Source: Clostridia bacterium | GTDB lineage: Bacteria; Bacillota; Clostridia; Oscillospirales; Acutalibacteraceae | Direction: 5' to 3' | Length of the DNA stretch: 64,000 nt | Assembly (NCBI GenBank): GCA_017516965.1 | Contig: JAFXAP010000001.1 | Location: forward strand, 1 to 64,000 | In this document: one piece after another, positions 1 to 7,629 of the stretch | Position numbering within the stretch: the first letter of the stretch is position 1 | How the letters are laid out: every line of letters begins with the position of its first letter | Made by a program: the position numbers and the translations under genes | Notes under the pieces: generated by a model | Told to the model about the DNA's origin: nothing | The model's database searches: none | Seen by the model: the letters and a program-made list of their open reading frames with translations, nothing else

Positions 1-1
1 C

Positions 2-415
2 AGTAATCAACTTGCACTTAAAAATCTTCAAGTGCATATACGTGAATTTTACAATTCAGTAAACGGTAGCGACATAATTCAGGACGAATTACACCTAAAC
101 ACCCTTATTGATAAAATTATGCAAATGGCAAAAACAATGGATGCTAATAGTGAAGAATTTATTCAGGTATCAAAAGAAATCAACGATACAAAGGAAAAAA
201 TCGCCAAAAAACAACAACAGAAAAAGGAGTCCTATGCAACAGAAGAAAGAATGAATGAAGTATTAGATGCACTAGAAAAACTTAAAGATACTACTATTGC
301 CTATGATGACGCTATTACTAGAAAATTAATTGACCGAATTATTGTGGTCAATAGTTCGAGGCTCAAAATATGCTTTAAAAACGGCCCCGAAAAAACAATT
401 ATAATAGGAGAATAA
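2..415 (+). CDS. Large serine recombinase, C-terminal part (cut by window start)
   Basis: The reading frame is open to the left edge, so this is the 3' end of a longer gene; the GTG at 32 is internal. The 138 visible residues are a charged, probably coiled-coil stretch rich in K, E and Q (about residues 40-95), followed by a conserved-looking tail with RKLIDRIIVV and a short basic end. That tail is typical of the extreme C-terminus of large serine recombinases of clostridial integrative elements, which excise and insert DNA through an N-terminal catalytic domain not visible here. It ends 2 nt before the next gene, so the two are probably cotranscribed. A recombinase here suggests the flanking AT-rich DNA is a mobile element. 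The family call rests on the C-terminus only. Confidence 0.6.
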   Translation, partial: SNQLALKNLQVHIREFYNSVNGSDIIQDELHLNTLIDKIMQMAKTMDANSEEFIQVSKEINDTKEKIAKKQQQKKESYATEERMNEVLDALEKLKDTTIAYDDAITRKLIDRIIVVNSSRLKICFKNGPEKTIIIGE

Positions 416-417
416 TT

Positions 418-1032
418 ATGATATATGTAATGGGTGATATACATGGGGATATACAGAGATATAATTCTATAATGACAAAAATAAATTTAAAATCAGAAGA
501 CAAGCTTTATGTGCTTGGCGATGTTATAGATGGTATGCCATATGGTAACCATGAGTATATGATGTTAAATGCCATAAATAATCCGCACAATTCATCACTA
601 CTACACAAATGGTTGCAAAATGAAGGAATTCTAACATTAGAAAATTTCTTACATCAAGACAAAGTAACACAAAAAAAGATTACTGAATATATTTCTCAAA
701 TGCCTACAAGCATAAATTTAACAATTTGCCAAAAAGAGTATATCCTATTTCATGCTGCGCCGCCAGAACTTTTTAAAAAGGAACAACTTACTACAACCGA
801 CTATACCCACTTTGTGTTATGGACACGATTAAAGCCTAACGATAAAATGCCTAAAGATAAAACTGTTATCTTTAGACATACACCAACGGAATGTTATCAG
901 AATGGTATTCCCCTACACATTTGGTACGGAGAAGATAAAATCGGAATGGATTGTGGAAGTAGTAACTCACATAAAGCCTGTAAATTAGCGTGTCTGCGAC
1001 TTGATGATAGGGTTGAATTTTATTCGGATTAA
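418..1032 (+). CDS. Degenerate PPP-type metallophosphoesterase
   Basis: 204 residues with the calcineurin-like phosphoesterase framework: GDIHG at residues 6-10, GDVID at 34-38, GNHE at 43-46, a FHAAPP segment, RHTPT and a C-terminal DCG...ACLRLDD block as in bacterial Ser/Thr or diadenosine-tetraphosphate phosphatases. In that family GDxxDRG and GNHE are normally about 25-30 residues apart; here only four residues lie between GDVID and GNHE, and the Arg-Gly of GDxxDRG is gone. The usual GHTP is RHTP. An in-frame deletion has probably removed one strand-helix unit, so catalysis is doubtful. It starts 2 nt after the recombinase stop and probably is cargo of the same element. Confidence 0.75.
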   Translation: MIYVMGDIHGDIQRYNSIMTKINLKSEDKLYVLGDVIDGMPYGNHEYMMLNAINNPHNSSLLHKWLQNEGILTLENFLHQDKVTQKKITEYISQMPTSINLTICQKEYILFHAAPPELFKKEQLTTTDYTHFVLWTRLKPNDKMPKDKTVIFRHTPTECYQNGIPLHIWYGEDKIGMDCGSSNSHKACKLACLRLDDRVEFYSD

Positions 1033-1117
1033 TTTATATTTTCATAACAAAATTAAAACATGTCATTGACGTCAGTTCATAAAATTGTTACACTTACAGT
1101 GGGCGTTTTATTGCCAC

Positions 1118-1149
1118 AAGACCAACGATTTTTTCGTTGGTCTTTTTGT
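1118..1149 (+). terminator. Rho-independent terminator after the phosphoesterase gene
   Basis: AAGACCAACGA and TCGTTGGTCTT form an 11-bp stem with a T-rich loop, followed by TTTTTGTT. It closes the recombinase-phosphoesterase transcript. Confidence 0.8.
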
Positions 1150-1156
1150 TAGCATG

Positions 1157-1202
1157 TTTTTTCAAAAATGTTGACGTTATAATCATAATATTTTTGAAAA
1201 AA
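1157..1202. repeat. 13-bp inverted repeat in AT-rich gap
   Basis: TTTTTTCAAAAAT (1157-1169) is matched by its reverse complement at 1190-1202, 20 nt apart. It could be a weak terminator, a recombinase half-site pair or a regulatory site; nothing further supports a choice. Confidence 0.35.
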
Positions 1203-1288
1203 ATATAATTTTTTCTTATTCGTACCACAACTGTCCTCTTAAGAATTTAAAATGAATATATCTATAATAAAATGTCTAAACTTAAATT

Positions 1289-1346
1289 GGTTTAAATTTT
1301 CTTTATCAATATAATTTAAACCTTTAACCACAACAAATATTTGTTG
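1289..1346 (+). promoter_or_regulatory. Two palindromes upstream of the PIN-like gene
   Basis: GGTTTAAATT (1289-1298) and AATTTAAACC (1313-1322) form a 10-bp inverted repeat with a 14-nt loop. It is followed by a perfect 16-bp palindrome, CAACAAATATTTGTTG, at 1331-1346, 44 nt before the start codon. A further half site, TTTGTTGAA, follows at 1360. This arrangement suggests repressor control. The rest of the 358-bp gap (1033-1390) shows no gene. Confidence 0.45.
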
Positions 1347-1390
1347 AATATTGTCAAGCTTTGTTGAAAATAGAAAGGAGATATGCTATA

Positions 1391-3511
1391 ATGAATATCA
1401 CGGCGGTGATAAATATGAAAAACCCAAATGCACTAATTGCTATGGCACAAGTAGCTCAAAATGCATCAAATCCATATGATACGTTTTGTGAATATATTAA
1501 ATATTGTGTCTTTACCTGCGCAAAAGAAAATATCAAATTCAATGACATTAAAGAGTCAATTGGAGATAAGTTTGGTCTACATATGCCTAACAATATTTTG
1601 TTTAACTGTTTGACTATCATTGCAAAAGAAGGACTTATATCGTTTGATAATCATACAATCAATAGAATAGGCTCATATGATACATCTTCCTTTGAACGAG
1701 AATTAATTTCTTATAAAAAAACTGAAACTGCTATAATCAAAGCGCTCGTAGATTTTGTTTCGACTTATAAACGGGTTTGGACAGAAGAATATGCTAGAGA
1801 TGTACTCATAAAAACTTTAGACGGCAACGGATTAGCATATGATATTTTTATGTATGAAAAAAAGATATCTGAAGACAGTACTAAAACTCTTGAAATGAGT
1901 GAATTAGTAGAATTCTTACCAGATGATGAAGAGCAAGAAAAAACTAACGGTTCTGAACAACCATTAATTACCGACGAACACTTTGTAAGTAAGTTTATAG
2001 ATAATATTCTTGCCAGCAATAATGTTTATAAAGAGTATCTTAGAAAAATTTGTGAAGGTATGATGATATGTGTGGGAACATATCAATTGCCATCTATGGG
2101 TTCTACTTCTACAAAACCACAAATAAAGGGAACCGAGTTTTTCTTTGATACAAAATTGCTATTGCGATTTCTTGGTTGCGCAAGTGAAGCTGCGGTTACT
2201 GCTGCTCGAGAATTGGTTACACTTATTCAAAACGCTGGAGGAAAAATTTATTACTATCCACAAACATCTGAAGAGATTGATCGTGCTTTTGAAAAAGCAA
2301 TTCGTTCTCTAACAAACCATACCCCTCCTCGCGACGAGGAAATGCGCTTATATGCAGCAAGCATAGAAAACACTATTGCTGTTATTCGTTCAAAAAAGGC
2401 AACATATAAAACTGAACTTAACAATGCAGGTATATATCTAAAACCACATGCTTATTTTTCAGATAAAGATAATGTTCGTTATGGCTTTGACAAAAACGAT
2501 TTGCAACAGTTTATGCAAAAATATTTATCTTGGGAAGATAAAACAATTGAAAATGATGCCTTAGCAATTTGGGAAACACATATGTATAGAAAAGGTAATT
2601 ATAATGATTATTGTGGAACAAATGATCAGTTACCTGTGTTTGTAACTACAAACTCTAAACTAATAGGTGTAGCTTTGAAATTTCGCGAGGAACGATCGAA
2701 AACGAAGGAACTAGCCGGTTGGCGACAAAACAGATTGCCGGTAATAACTGATATTAGGTTAACATGTAGACTTTGGTCACCATCATCAGATAGCGAAAGG
2801 TTGTCCTTGTTATATTTAACTGCAAATGTTGTTGCTGCCAAACGTCCCACTGAACGATACCTTAACGAGATACGAGAACTGGCTATTAAATTTAGAGAAC
2901 AAACTCCCGAATACTCAGGAATTTGCTTGCCTGCATATTTTGATGATGAAGTAACTGATATAATTATTGAAAAAACACTGGGCGAATCAGATAATCTTGA
3001 TATTACCACTTTTGCAAATACAATATTTGAAATGTCAGAATTGAAAGCAAAAGAACAAGAGGAAAAAACCAATCAAGCACTTAATCAACTGGATTTCATA
3101 TCTAAAGAGTTCGACGCTCAAACGGAATCCATTATTTCTGGAGCTGTAGAAAGTAATAAAAACAAATTAGGTTTAGTGGGCATCTTTTTATGGATAATTC
3201 TTCATAGGACTCAAATTATTACTATATTATTTGCTGCCATAATATCTTTTATATCTTATTTGACAAGCGATTGGCATTTACTTTTTATCACACTTATTCC
3301 ATCTGGACTTTCATGTATTGAACAGTTTTTAGCTTCAAATTTCATTGCAAAAAAACTTTTAAAGCGCTTTCATATAAAAATAGAGAAAGCATATAATAAT
3401 CAAATTATTCGTAACCTTAGAAGTTCAGAGTTGCCTTATCAAGATATTATAATGGAAAGAGCAAAACATCAAACTAAAATATGGCTTGATTACATCAATA
3501 TGATAAAATAA
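1391..3511 (+). CDS. PIN-like domain protein with C-terminal membrane segment
   Basis: 706 residues from the ATG at 1391, chosen because AAAGGAG lies 10 nt upstream; an ATG at 1415 is possible. I do not recognise a named family. A central region has the order of PIN-type nucleases: FFFDTKLLLRFLG with D253, SEEIDRA with E294/E295, ENDALAIW with D389, and VFVTTNSKL with N421 where PIN proteins have Asp. Residues about 600-650 hold two hydrophobic helices separated by a short turn, then a basic tail. PIN proteins are metal-dependent RNases, often toxins; anchoring one at the membrane would fit a defence or toxin role, but that is inference. The N-terminal 240 residues are unassigned. It is monocistronic, AT-rich, has palindromes upstream and lies beside a recombinase. 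Confidence 0.55.
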   Translation: MNITAVINMKNPNALIAMAQVAQNASNPYDTFCEYIKYCVFTCAKENIKFNDIKESIGDKFGLHMPNNILFNCLTIIAKEGLISFDNHTINRIGSYDTSSFERELISYKKTETAIIKALVDFVSTYKRVWTEEYARDVLIKTLDGNGLAYDIFMYEKKISEDSTKTLEMSELVEFLPDDEEQEKTNGSEQPLITDEHFVSKFIDNILASNNVYKEYLRKICEGMMICVGTYQLPSMGSTSTKPQIKGTEFFFDTKLLLRFLGCASEAAVTAARELVTLIQNAGGKIYYYPQTSEEIDRAFEKAIRSLTNHTPPRDEEMRLYAASIENTIAVIRSKKATYKTELNNAGIYLKPHAYFSDKDNVRYGFDKNDLQQFMQKYLSWEDKTIENDALAIWETHMYRKGNYNDYCGTNDQLPVFVTTNSKLIGVALKFREERSKTKELAGWRQNRLPVITDIRLTCRLWSPSSDSERLSLLYLTANVVAAKRPTERYLNEIRELAIKFREQTPEYSGICLPAYFDDEVTDIIIEKTLGESDNLDITTFANTIFEMSELKAKEQEEKTNQALNQLDFISKEFDAQTESIISGAVESNKNKLGLVGIFLWIILHRTQIITILFAAIISFISYLTSDWHLLFITLIPSGLSCIEQFLASNFIAKKLLKRFHIKIEKAYNNQIIRNLRSSELPYQDIIMERAKHQTKIWLDYINMIK

Positions 3512-3586
3512 TTATTCTCTAAACTTGAGTTTTGTTTACTAAAATTAACTATTATCAGATTTAAACAGTCACATATTAGACACTGA

Positions 3587-3629
3587 AAAATCAAAAGGCA
3601 TCTTGAAATCAAGATGCCTTTTGATTTTA
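3587..3629. terminator. Strong bidirectional terminator hairpin
   Basis: AAATCAAAAGGCATCTTGA pairs with the following TCAAGATGCCTTTTGATTT, giving a stem of about 18 bp with A-tract and T-tract flanks. It ends the PIN-like gene transcript. Confidence 0.8.
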
Positions 3630-3749
3630 TCTCACGTATCTTATTGCGCAAATAACAACAAAAAAACAACTACTTTTTAGTGTTTTTTCTATTAATTTTG
3701 CAGTTTTTTAATGTTTAAATATATTTTGTAAAATAGGGAGTTGATTAAT

Positions 3750-4235
3750 TTGGAAAAATATGATAAAATATTGTCGAAGTATATTGGAAGGACAAATTAT
3801 GCAATGTGCAAAGCTAGTGAACTTAGTAAAATAATAATTAATAAATGTATAGATCGCGGATTAAGCATTAATGCACCTAAATTACAAAAATTGTTGGTTT
3901 TAATGCAAGGTGAATGCTTGGTCAAGTACGAGAAAGAACTCTTCAAAGAAGAAATCGTTGCATGGTCTTGTGGAGTTGCTATTAAAGAAGTTAATACCGA
4001 ATTTAAACATTATAATCCTGATGTTGATGGTAAACAACAGGCTTATTTAATTTTACTAGATTACGAAGAAGACATCATTGATGATATTCTAGATAGATTT
4101 GGAAATTATGATGCAATAACTATAAGCAGTGATCCTAGATTACATAAATTAGTAGATATGTTTTTCGAAAAGGATAAGTCCAATATTATTCCTAAAAATA
4201 TAATTAAGGATGTTTTTACAGATGACATATATTGA
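3750..4235 (+). CDS. Panacea/SocA-type (DUF4065) protein, probable antitoxin
   Basis: 161 residues from the TTG at 3750, chosen because AGGGAG lies 9 nt upstream; the TTG at 3741 would touch the ribosome binding site. The segment APKLQKLLVLMQGECL...LFKEEIVAWSCGVAI (about residues 45-80) matches the core of the Panacea domain (SocA/GepA, DUF4065): a KLQKLLY-type helix followed by the L-F-x-E and W-x-x-G-V region. Panacea proteins are known antitoxins paired with many unrelated toxins, including membrane-active ones. The next gene overlaps its 3' end and encodes a membrane protein, the order expected of such a pair. It lies in the AT-rich island. Confidence 0.7.
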   Translation: MEKYDKILSKYIGRTNYAMCKASELSKIIINKCIDRGLSINAPKLQKLLVLMQGECLVKYEKELFKEEIVAWSCGVAIKEVNTEFKHYNPDVDGKQQAYLILLDYEEDIIDDILDRFGNYDAITISSDPRLHKLVDMFFEKDKSNIIPKNIIKDVFTDDIY

Positions 4236-5172
4236 TTTAATAAATGATTTGTCGCAGCACATGCAAAAGTTTAGTAAAAAAGAATCTTTTTTTGATATTA
4301 TTTTTGAACTTAAAGATGTCAATGTTGATTCAAAAGAAATGAATAAATTTTTATCGCGAAAAGATGAGGATTTTATTGATTCAACTATACAATCATTAAA
4401 AATGATTGTAGAAGCGTGCGAACAAGATGATAATATAACATTTATCGGTTCTAAAATCTTAGAAACCTTTAAAAACAACATATGTTCTATCCTACAGATT
4501 TTAGAAAAAATAATAAAATCTAACTCCACAGGTACTCAAGATACTGGTGAAACTTTTACAAAATCAGTTGATGATAAAGTACAAGAAATGCAAGATAAAT
4601 TTGTAGCATTTGATACGCGATTGAACGAATCAAACATGCTTATTGATAAACACTTCGATAAAGTGGAAGCAGATCTAAATAGTGCATATTCCTCACTTCT
4701 TGTAAATAATATCTCAATTTTAGGTATTTTTGTAGCAATTGCCTTTGCAGGATTCTTCACAACGTCGATTTTTTCACAAATAAAAATAGATTTTAATGAG
4801 TTTTTTCTTGTAAGTGTATTTTCGATAATTTTAATTTCCTTTTTGGTGTATAATCTTTTAATGGTTTTATTTTATTTCATATATAAAATAAATCAGATTA
4901 ACTGCGTTCGTAAGCAAACAGAGACAACTTATGCTTCTTCTGACACTCCCAAGAACAGTGATAATAATCAAACTACCAATAAACCACAAACAGAAAATGA
5001 TACTGCAAGTAATAAAGAAACTGCAGATAAACAAAGTAAAACCTGTGTAACTACTGTAACAAACGATTTATTAACAACTAGATTTGGTCAATTCATTGGT
5101 CCGTTCATTAAAATTGATTATATTTTATTAGCAATAACAATAATCTTATTCATTGCTTGTTTAGTTTTTTAA
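4222..5172 (+). CDS. Coiled-coil membrane protein, candidate partner of the Panacea protein
   Basis: 316 residues from the ATG at 4222, with AAGGA 11 nt upstream; an ATG at 4210 has no spacing for a ribosome binding site. It overlaps the Panacea gene by 14 nt, implying translational coupling. Visible parts are a charged helical N-terminal half with a heptad-like stretch around residues 110-155, a hydrophobic helix at about 163-187, a second at about 193-222, a polar linker rich in N, T and K (about 230-285), and a last helix at the very C-terminus. No catalytic motif is visible. It may be a membrane-acting toxin or effector whose activity the Panacea protein restrains. The family is not recognised. 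Confidence 0.55.
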   Translation: MTYIDLINDLSQHMQKFSKKESFFDIIFELKDVNVDSKEMNKFLSRKDEDFIDSTIQSLKMIVEACEQDDNITFIGSKILETFKNNICSILQILEKIIKSNSTGTQDTGETFTKSVDDKVQEMQDKFVAFDTRLNESNMLIDKHFDKVEADLNSAYSSLLVNNISILGIFVAIAFAGFFTTSIFSQIKIDFNEFFLVSVFSIILISFLVYNLLMVLFYFIYKINQINCVRKQTETTYASSDTPKNSDNNQTTNKPQTENDTASNKETADKQSKTCVTTVTNDLLTTRFGQFIGPFIKIDYILLAITIILFIACLVF

Positions 5173-5188
5173 AGCAAATTTTATAGGA

Positions 5189-5242
5189 GTTCAAACTGAT
5201 AGTGCCAAAAATCAAAGGGCATCTATTTCATTCGACTCTTCC
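5189..5242 (+). repeat. Intergenic repeat unit, copy 1
   Basis: GTTCAAAC starts at 5189, CATC at 5220 (offset 31) and CTCTTCC at 5236 (16 further), then a hairpin. The same landmarks and spacing recur at 35382 and 36533, so these are related copies of one element. This copy ends the accessory island. Confidence 0.6.
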
Positions 5243-5280
5243 AAAAAGAAAAAGTCGCTGTAAGGCGACTTTTTCTTTTT
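5243..5280 (+). terminator. Terminator hairpin ending repeat copy 1
   Basis: AAAAAGAAAAAGTCGC and GCGACTTTTTCTTTTT make a perfect 16-bp stem around TGTAAG. It can terminate both the Panacea operon and leftward transcription from the HPrK-like gene. Confidence 0.85.
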
Positions 5281-5320
5281 ATTCTTTTATCTCTTCTCTC
5301 TTATCTAATCTCTTAAAAAA

Positions 5321-5398
5321 CTAATCCCCCACAAACACATCCTGGTCCATTGGCACTAAAGTACCGTCAAGGTCAAATAAAACCGCTTTGATTGCCAT
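5321..5398 (-). pseudogene. HAD-family phosphatase, 5' remnant of 25 codons
   Basis: On the minus strand an ATG at 5398, preceded by AAGAGG at good spacing, opens a frame of 25 residues that contains FDLDGTLVPMDQDVF, the motif I (DxDGT) N-terminus of HAD hydrolases. A TAG follows at 5321 exactly where similarity to core sequence stops and the repeat/island sequence begins. The family is normally 200 residues or more, so the gene is truncated. It starts 16 nt after the HPrK-like gene and was probably the last gene of that operon. The remainder may lie beyond the left end of the inserted element, outside this window. Confidence 0.7.
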
Positions 5399-5413
5399 AG
5401 GTTTTCCTCTTAA

Positions 5414-6115
5414 TTACTTTGTCATTTCGTTATAACTGGTTTCAAACGCTTCGCGTGATATATCACATTCAAGCATATATATCGGTATATTTTCTATTAA
5501 CTTGTCAAGCAAAGAAAGTGTGCGTGATAGTGCAGTTGCATTTTGCGGCATATAAACCTGACGCATCAAGTGGTTTACTGCATCGGCCTTTGAAAGCTTT
5601 AAAATTTTATTTTCTTTAGCTTGTTTTATAATGCAAACAGCCTTAATCTTGGCACTGGTATTATTTTGATACCCTTCTTTACCTGCCCAGGGGGTGCCGT
5701 AAACCACAGCATCTTCACCCATAAAAATTATAGGCTTATCCCCGTTTATAATATCTACCTTATCGCCTAAATGCTTTTTCCACAGGTTTATATGGGTAGT
5801 CTTTCCCGTGCCGCTTGGCGCTGTAAAAAGATATGCCATACCGTCATATTCAATAGCCGCCCCGTGAAAAACAAATCGGTCAAACAGCGGCAACTGCTCT
5901 GCAATACTGCGGTAAATACACAAACTTTCACACGCCTCAACCGGAGCTTGTGGCACAAGTTGCTTTTCTTTTGCAATGGTGTCTTCACTCGCTGTAGCGA
6001 CTATATCGGCATTTTCAAACTGCGATATATAATCCTTGCAAAAGGCAGACATATATTTATAATTATGCTTTATTCTAACTTTAAGGTCGGCTAACAACAC
6101 ATCAATTTGAGGCAT
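5414..6115 (-). CDS. HPr-kinase/PEPCK-like P-loop protein
   Basis: 233 residues from the ATG at 6115, with AGGTGAG five nt upstream; a GTG at 6121 is an alternative. A Walker A motif, APSGTGKTTH, sits near residues 99-108, followed by INGDKPII (the Asp of the HPrK/PEPCK-type Walker B region) and VYGTPWAGKEGY, which fits the C-terminal kinase fold of HPr kinase. The N-terminal HPrK domain is absent, so this is not canonical HPrK. Such stand-alone proteins occur in clostridia, some beside peptide-modification genes; no precursor peptide is visible here. Its start overlaps the end of the capA gene, so the two are coupled. The substrate is unknown. Confidence 0.7.
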   Translation of the reverse strand: MPQIDVLLADLKVRIKHNYKYMSAFCKDYISQFENADIVATASEDTIAKEKQLVPQAPVEACESLCIYRSIAEQLPLFDRFVFHGAAIEYDGMAYLFTAPSGTGKTTHINLWKKHLGDKVDIINGDKPIIFMGEDAVVYGTPWAGKEGYQNNTSAKIKAVCIIKQAKENKILKLSKADAVNHLMRQVYMPQNATALSRTLSLLDKLIENIPIYMLECDISREAFETSYNEMTK

Positions 6116-7478
6116 TTTCACTCACCTGCTCCTGCGCAGAGCTTTCATTTTTTGGCTCTTCAAAACGAACTTCACAACCCAAATATTCTTGACACTCGGT
6201 AAGACCTGATGACATTTGCTTTTTGGTGCGTTCAAAAGATGCCTTAGCCTTCGAAAGTGTCGCATTATCAAAATCATAGTCGTTTGCCATATCAGAATTT
6301 TCAAGCGGATACATAGTATATTGATAACCGCTGCCGCCACGGTACTTATTTACCCAAGTCGGTATAACATCTACTGCCGTAAGGCTAACGTCACCGTCGC
6401 TGTCTTTTGTAAATGTGTAACTAAACAGCACGCCGTCTTCGGTATGACCTGTTGTGCATTCAGGGCTCATTAGTTCTTTTCTTTGGTTTGAAATTGCGTT
6501 ACCCATTGAATAGATGCAAACTGCTGTATTTTGGCTGTCTTCAGAATGCAACAATTCAATTGGTTGCACCACGTGCGGATGACCGCCCACAATAACGTCT
6601 ACACCCATATTACAAAGCTTTTGCGCAATTGCTTTTTGCCACTGATTAGGTGAAAGCTGATACTCTTCACCCCAGTGCATATAAAACACAACAGCCTCGG
6701 CGCCATCTTTTTGCATATCGGCAATTACAGATTGCGCCTGTGAATAAAAGGCATCTATTCTATCATAAGAAAAAGAGTTTATCAAATCGTTGGCTTCTAA
6801 CTTTACAACGTTACCGTTTATGGATTTTCTACCCTCTGACGATGTGTTTTCATAGGTAAATGCCACCATACCAATTTTTATGCCGTTTACGTCTTTAACA
6901 ACGTATGTAGGATCGGTATCAATCTCTTTGGTACCGTTAAAAGCGATCCCTTTTTCTTTTAACTGCTGTACTGTGCGTTTTAGTCCAAAAAGCCCGGTAT
7001 CATAGCAGTGATTGTTAGCGGTAGTCAAAAAACCAAGACCACTGTCTTTTATAACGTCAAGCAAAACGTCAGGTGCATTAAACGCAGGATAACCTGAATA
7101 AGCGCCCGACTCGGTACCGCCCAAAGTCACCTCAAAATTTGCGGTGGCTAAATCTGCTTTTTTAAAATATGTGTCAGCCTCGGTAAAGAATGCCGAGAAA
7201 TCATATCCGCCATCGGTTGTCTTTGCGCCGTCTAACACAGTACTATGCAATATAATATCTCCTGTGTTAATAACGGTTGCCTCGATAGGTTCAGGTTTTA
7301 TTATAGCCGAACTTTCTGCAACAGGATTACTTGAGTTGTCATTGTTACCTGAGTTATTTACAATTGATGCAACCACTATAGACAACAGCGCTATCACTGC
7401 CGCCAAAACAACAAATAACACCGCTATAAATATTCTTCTACGAATAATTGCCTTTTGTCTTTTTGTTTTTTTACTCAT
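6102..7478 (-). CDS. CapA-family (poly-gamma-glutamate synthesis type) protein
   Basis: 458 residues from the ATG at 7478, which has AGAGG 8 nt upstream; the frame extends to a TTG at 7499 without support. A basic N-terminus and one transmembrane helix (about residues 17-42) anchor it outside the cytoplasm, followed by an S/N linker. The PGA_cap metallophosphatase-like domain shows NTGDIILHS, ANFEVTLGG, TTANNHCYDTG, FYMHWGEEY and GGHPHVVQP, the metal-site motifs of the family, in order. CapA proteins act in capsular poly-gamma-glutamate production or cell-surface processing, but no capB or capC is present here, so the exact role is open. It is followed directly by the HPrK-like gene. Confidence 0.88.
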   Translation of the reverse strand: MSKKTKRQKAIIRRRIFIAVLFVVLAAVIALLSIVVASIVNNSGNNDNSSNPVAESSAIIKPEPIEATVINTGDIILHSTVLDGAKTTDGGYDFSAFFTEADTYFKKADLATANFEVTLGGTESGAYSGYPAFNAPDVLLDVIKDSGLGFLTTANNHCYDTGLFGLKRTVQQLKEKGIAFNGTKEIDTDPTYVVKDVNGIKIGMVAFTYENTSSEGRKSINGNVVKLEANDLINSFSYDRIDAFYSQAQSVIADMQKDGAEAVVFYMHWGEEYQLSPNQWQKAIAQKLCNMGVDVIVGGHPHVVQPIELLHSEDSQNTAVCIYSMGNAISNQRKELMSPECTTGHTEDGVLFSYTFTKDSDGDVSLTAVDVIPTWVNKYRGGSGYQYTMYPLENSDMANDYDFDNATLSKAKASFERTKKQMSSGLTECQEYLGCEVRFEEPKNESSAQEQVSENASN

Positions 7479-7532
7479 TTTTATATCCTCTTTTTTCAAT
7501 ATATTATCTTCGACAATTTTCTCTCATCATAT

Positions 7533-7561
7533 ATAATATAATATTTTTTAAAAAAAATCAA
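7533..7561 (-). promoter_or_regulatory. Probable SigA promoter of capA
   Basis: On the minus strand TTGATT (7561-7556) and TATTAT (7538-7533) are separated by exactly 17 nt, about 55 nt before the capA start. Confidence 0.5.
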
Positions 7562-7569
7562 TAATTCGC

Positions 7570-7598
7570 TTGTATTTATCACCCTTTTATTGTAAAAT
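7570..7598 (+). promoter_or_regulatory. Probable promoter of the PRTase-rhaA operon
   Basis: TTGTAT (7570-7575), a 17-nt spacer and TAAAAT (7593-7598) lie just before the AGGAGG at 7616. Confidence 0.5.
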
Positions 7599-7629
7599 AA
7601 TTCATATATAAAATTAGGAGGACAAAATA

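Noticed and set aside
1157..1202. Attachment site of the serine recombinase
   Set aside because: Only an inverted repeat is visible; a second copy of a core sequence, needed to support an att site, was not found in the window.
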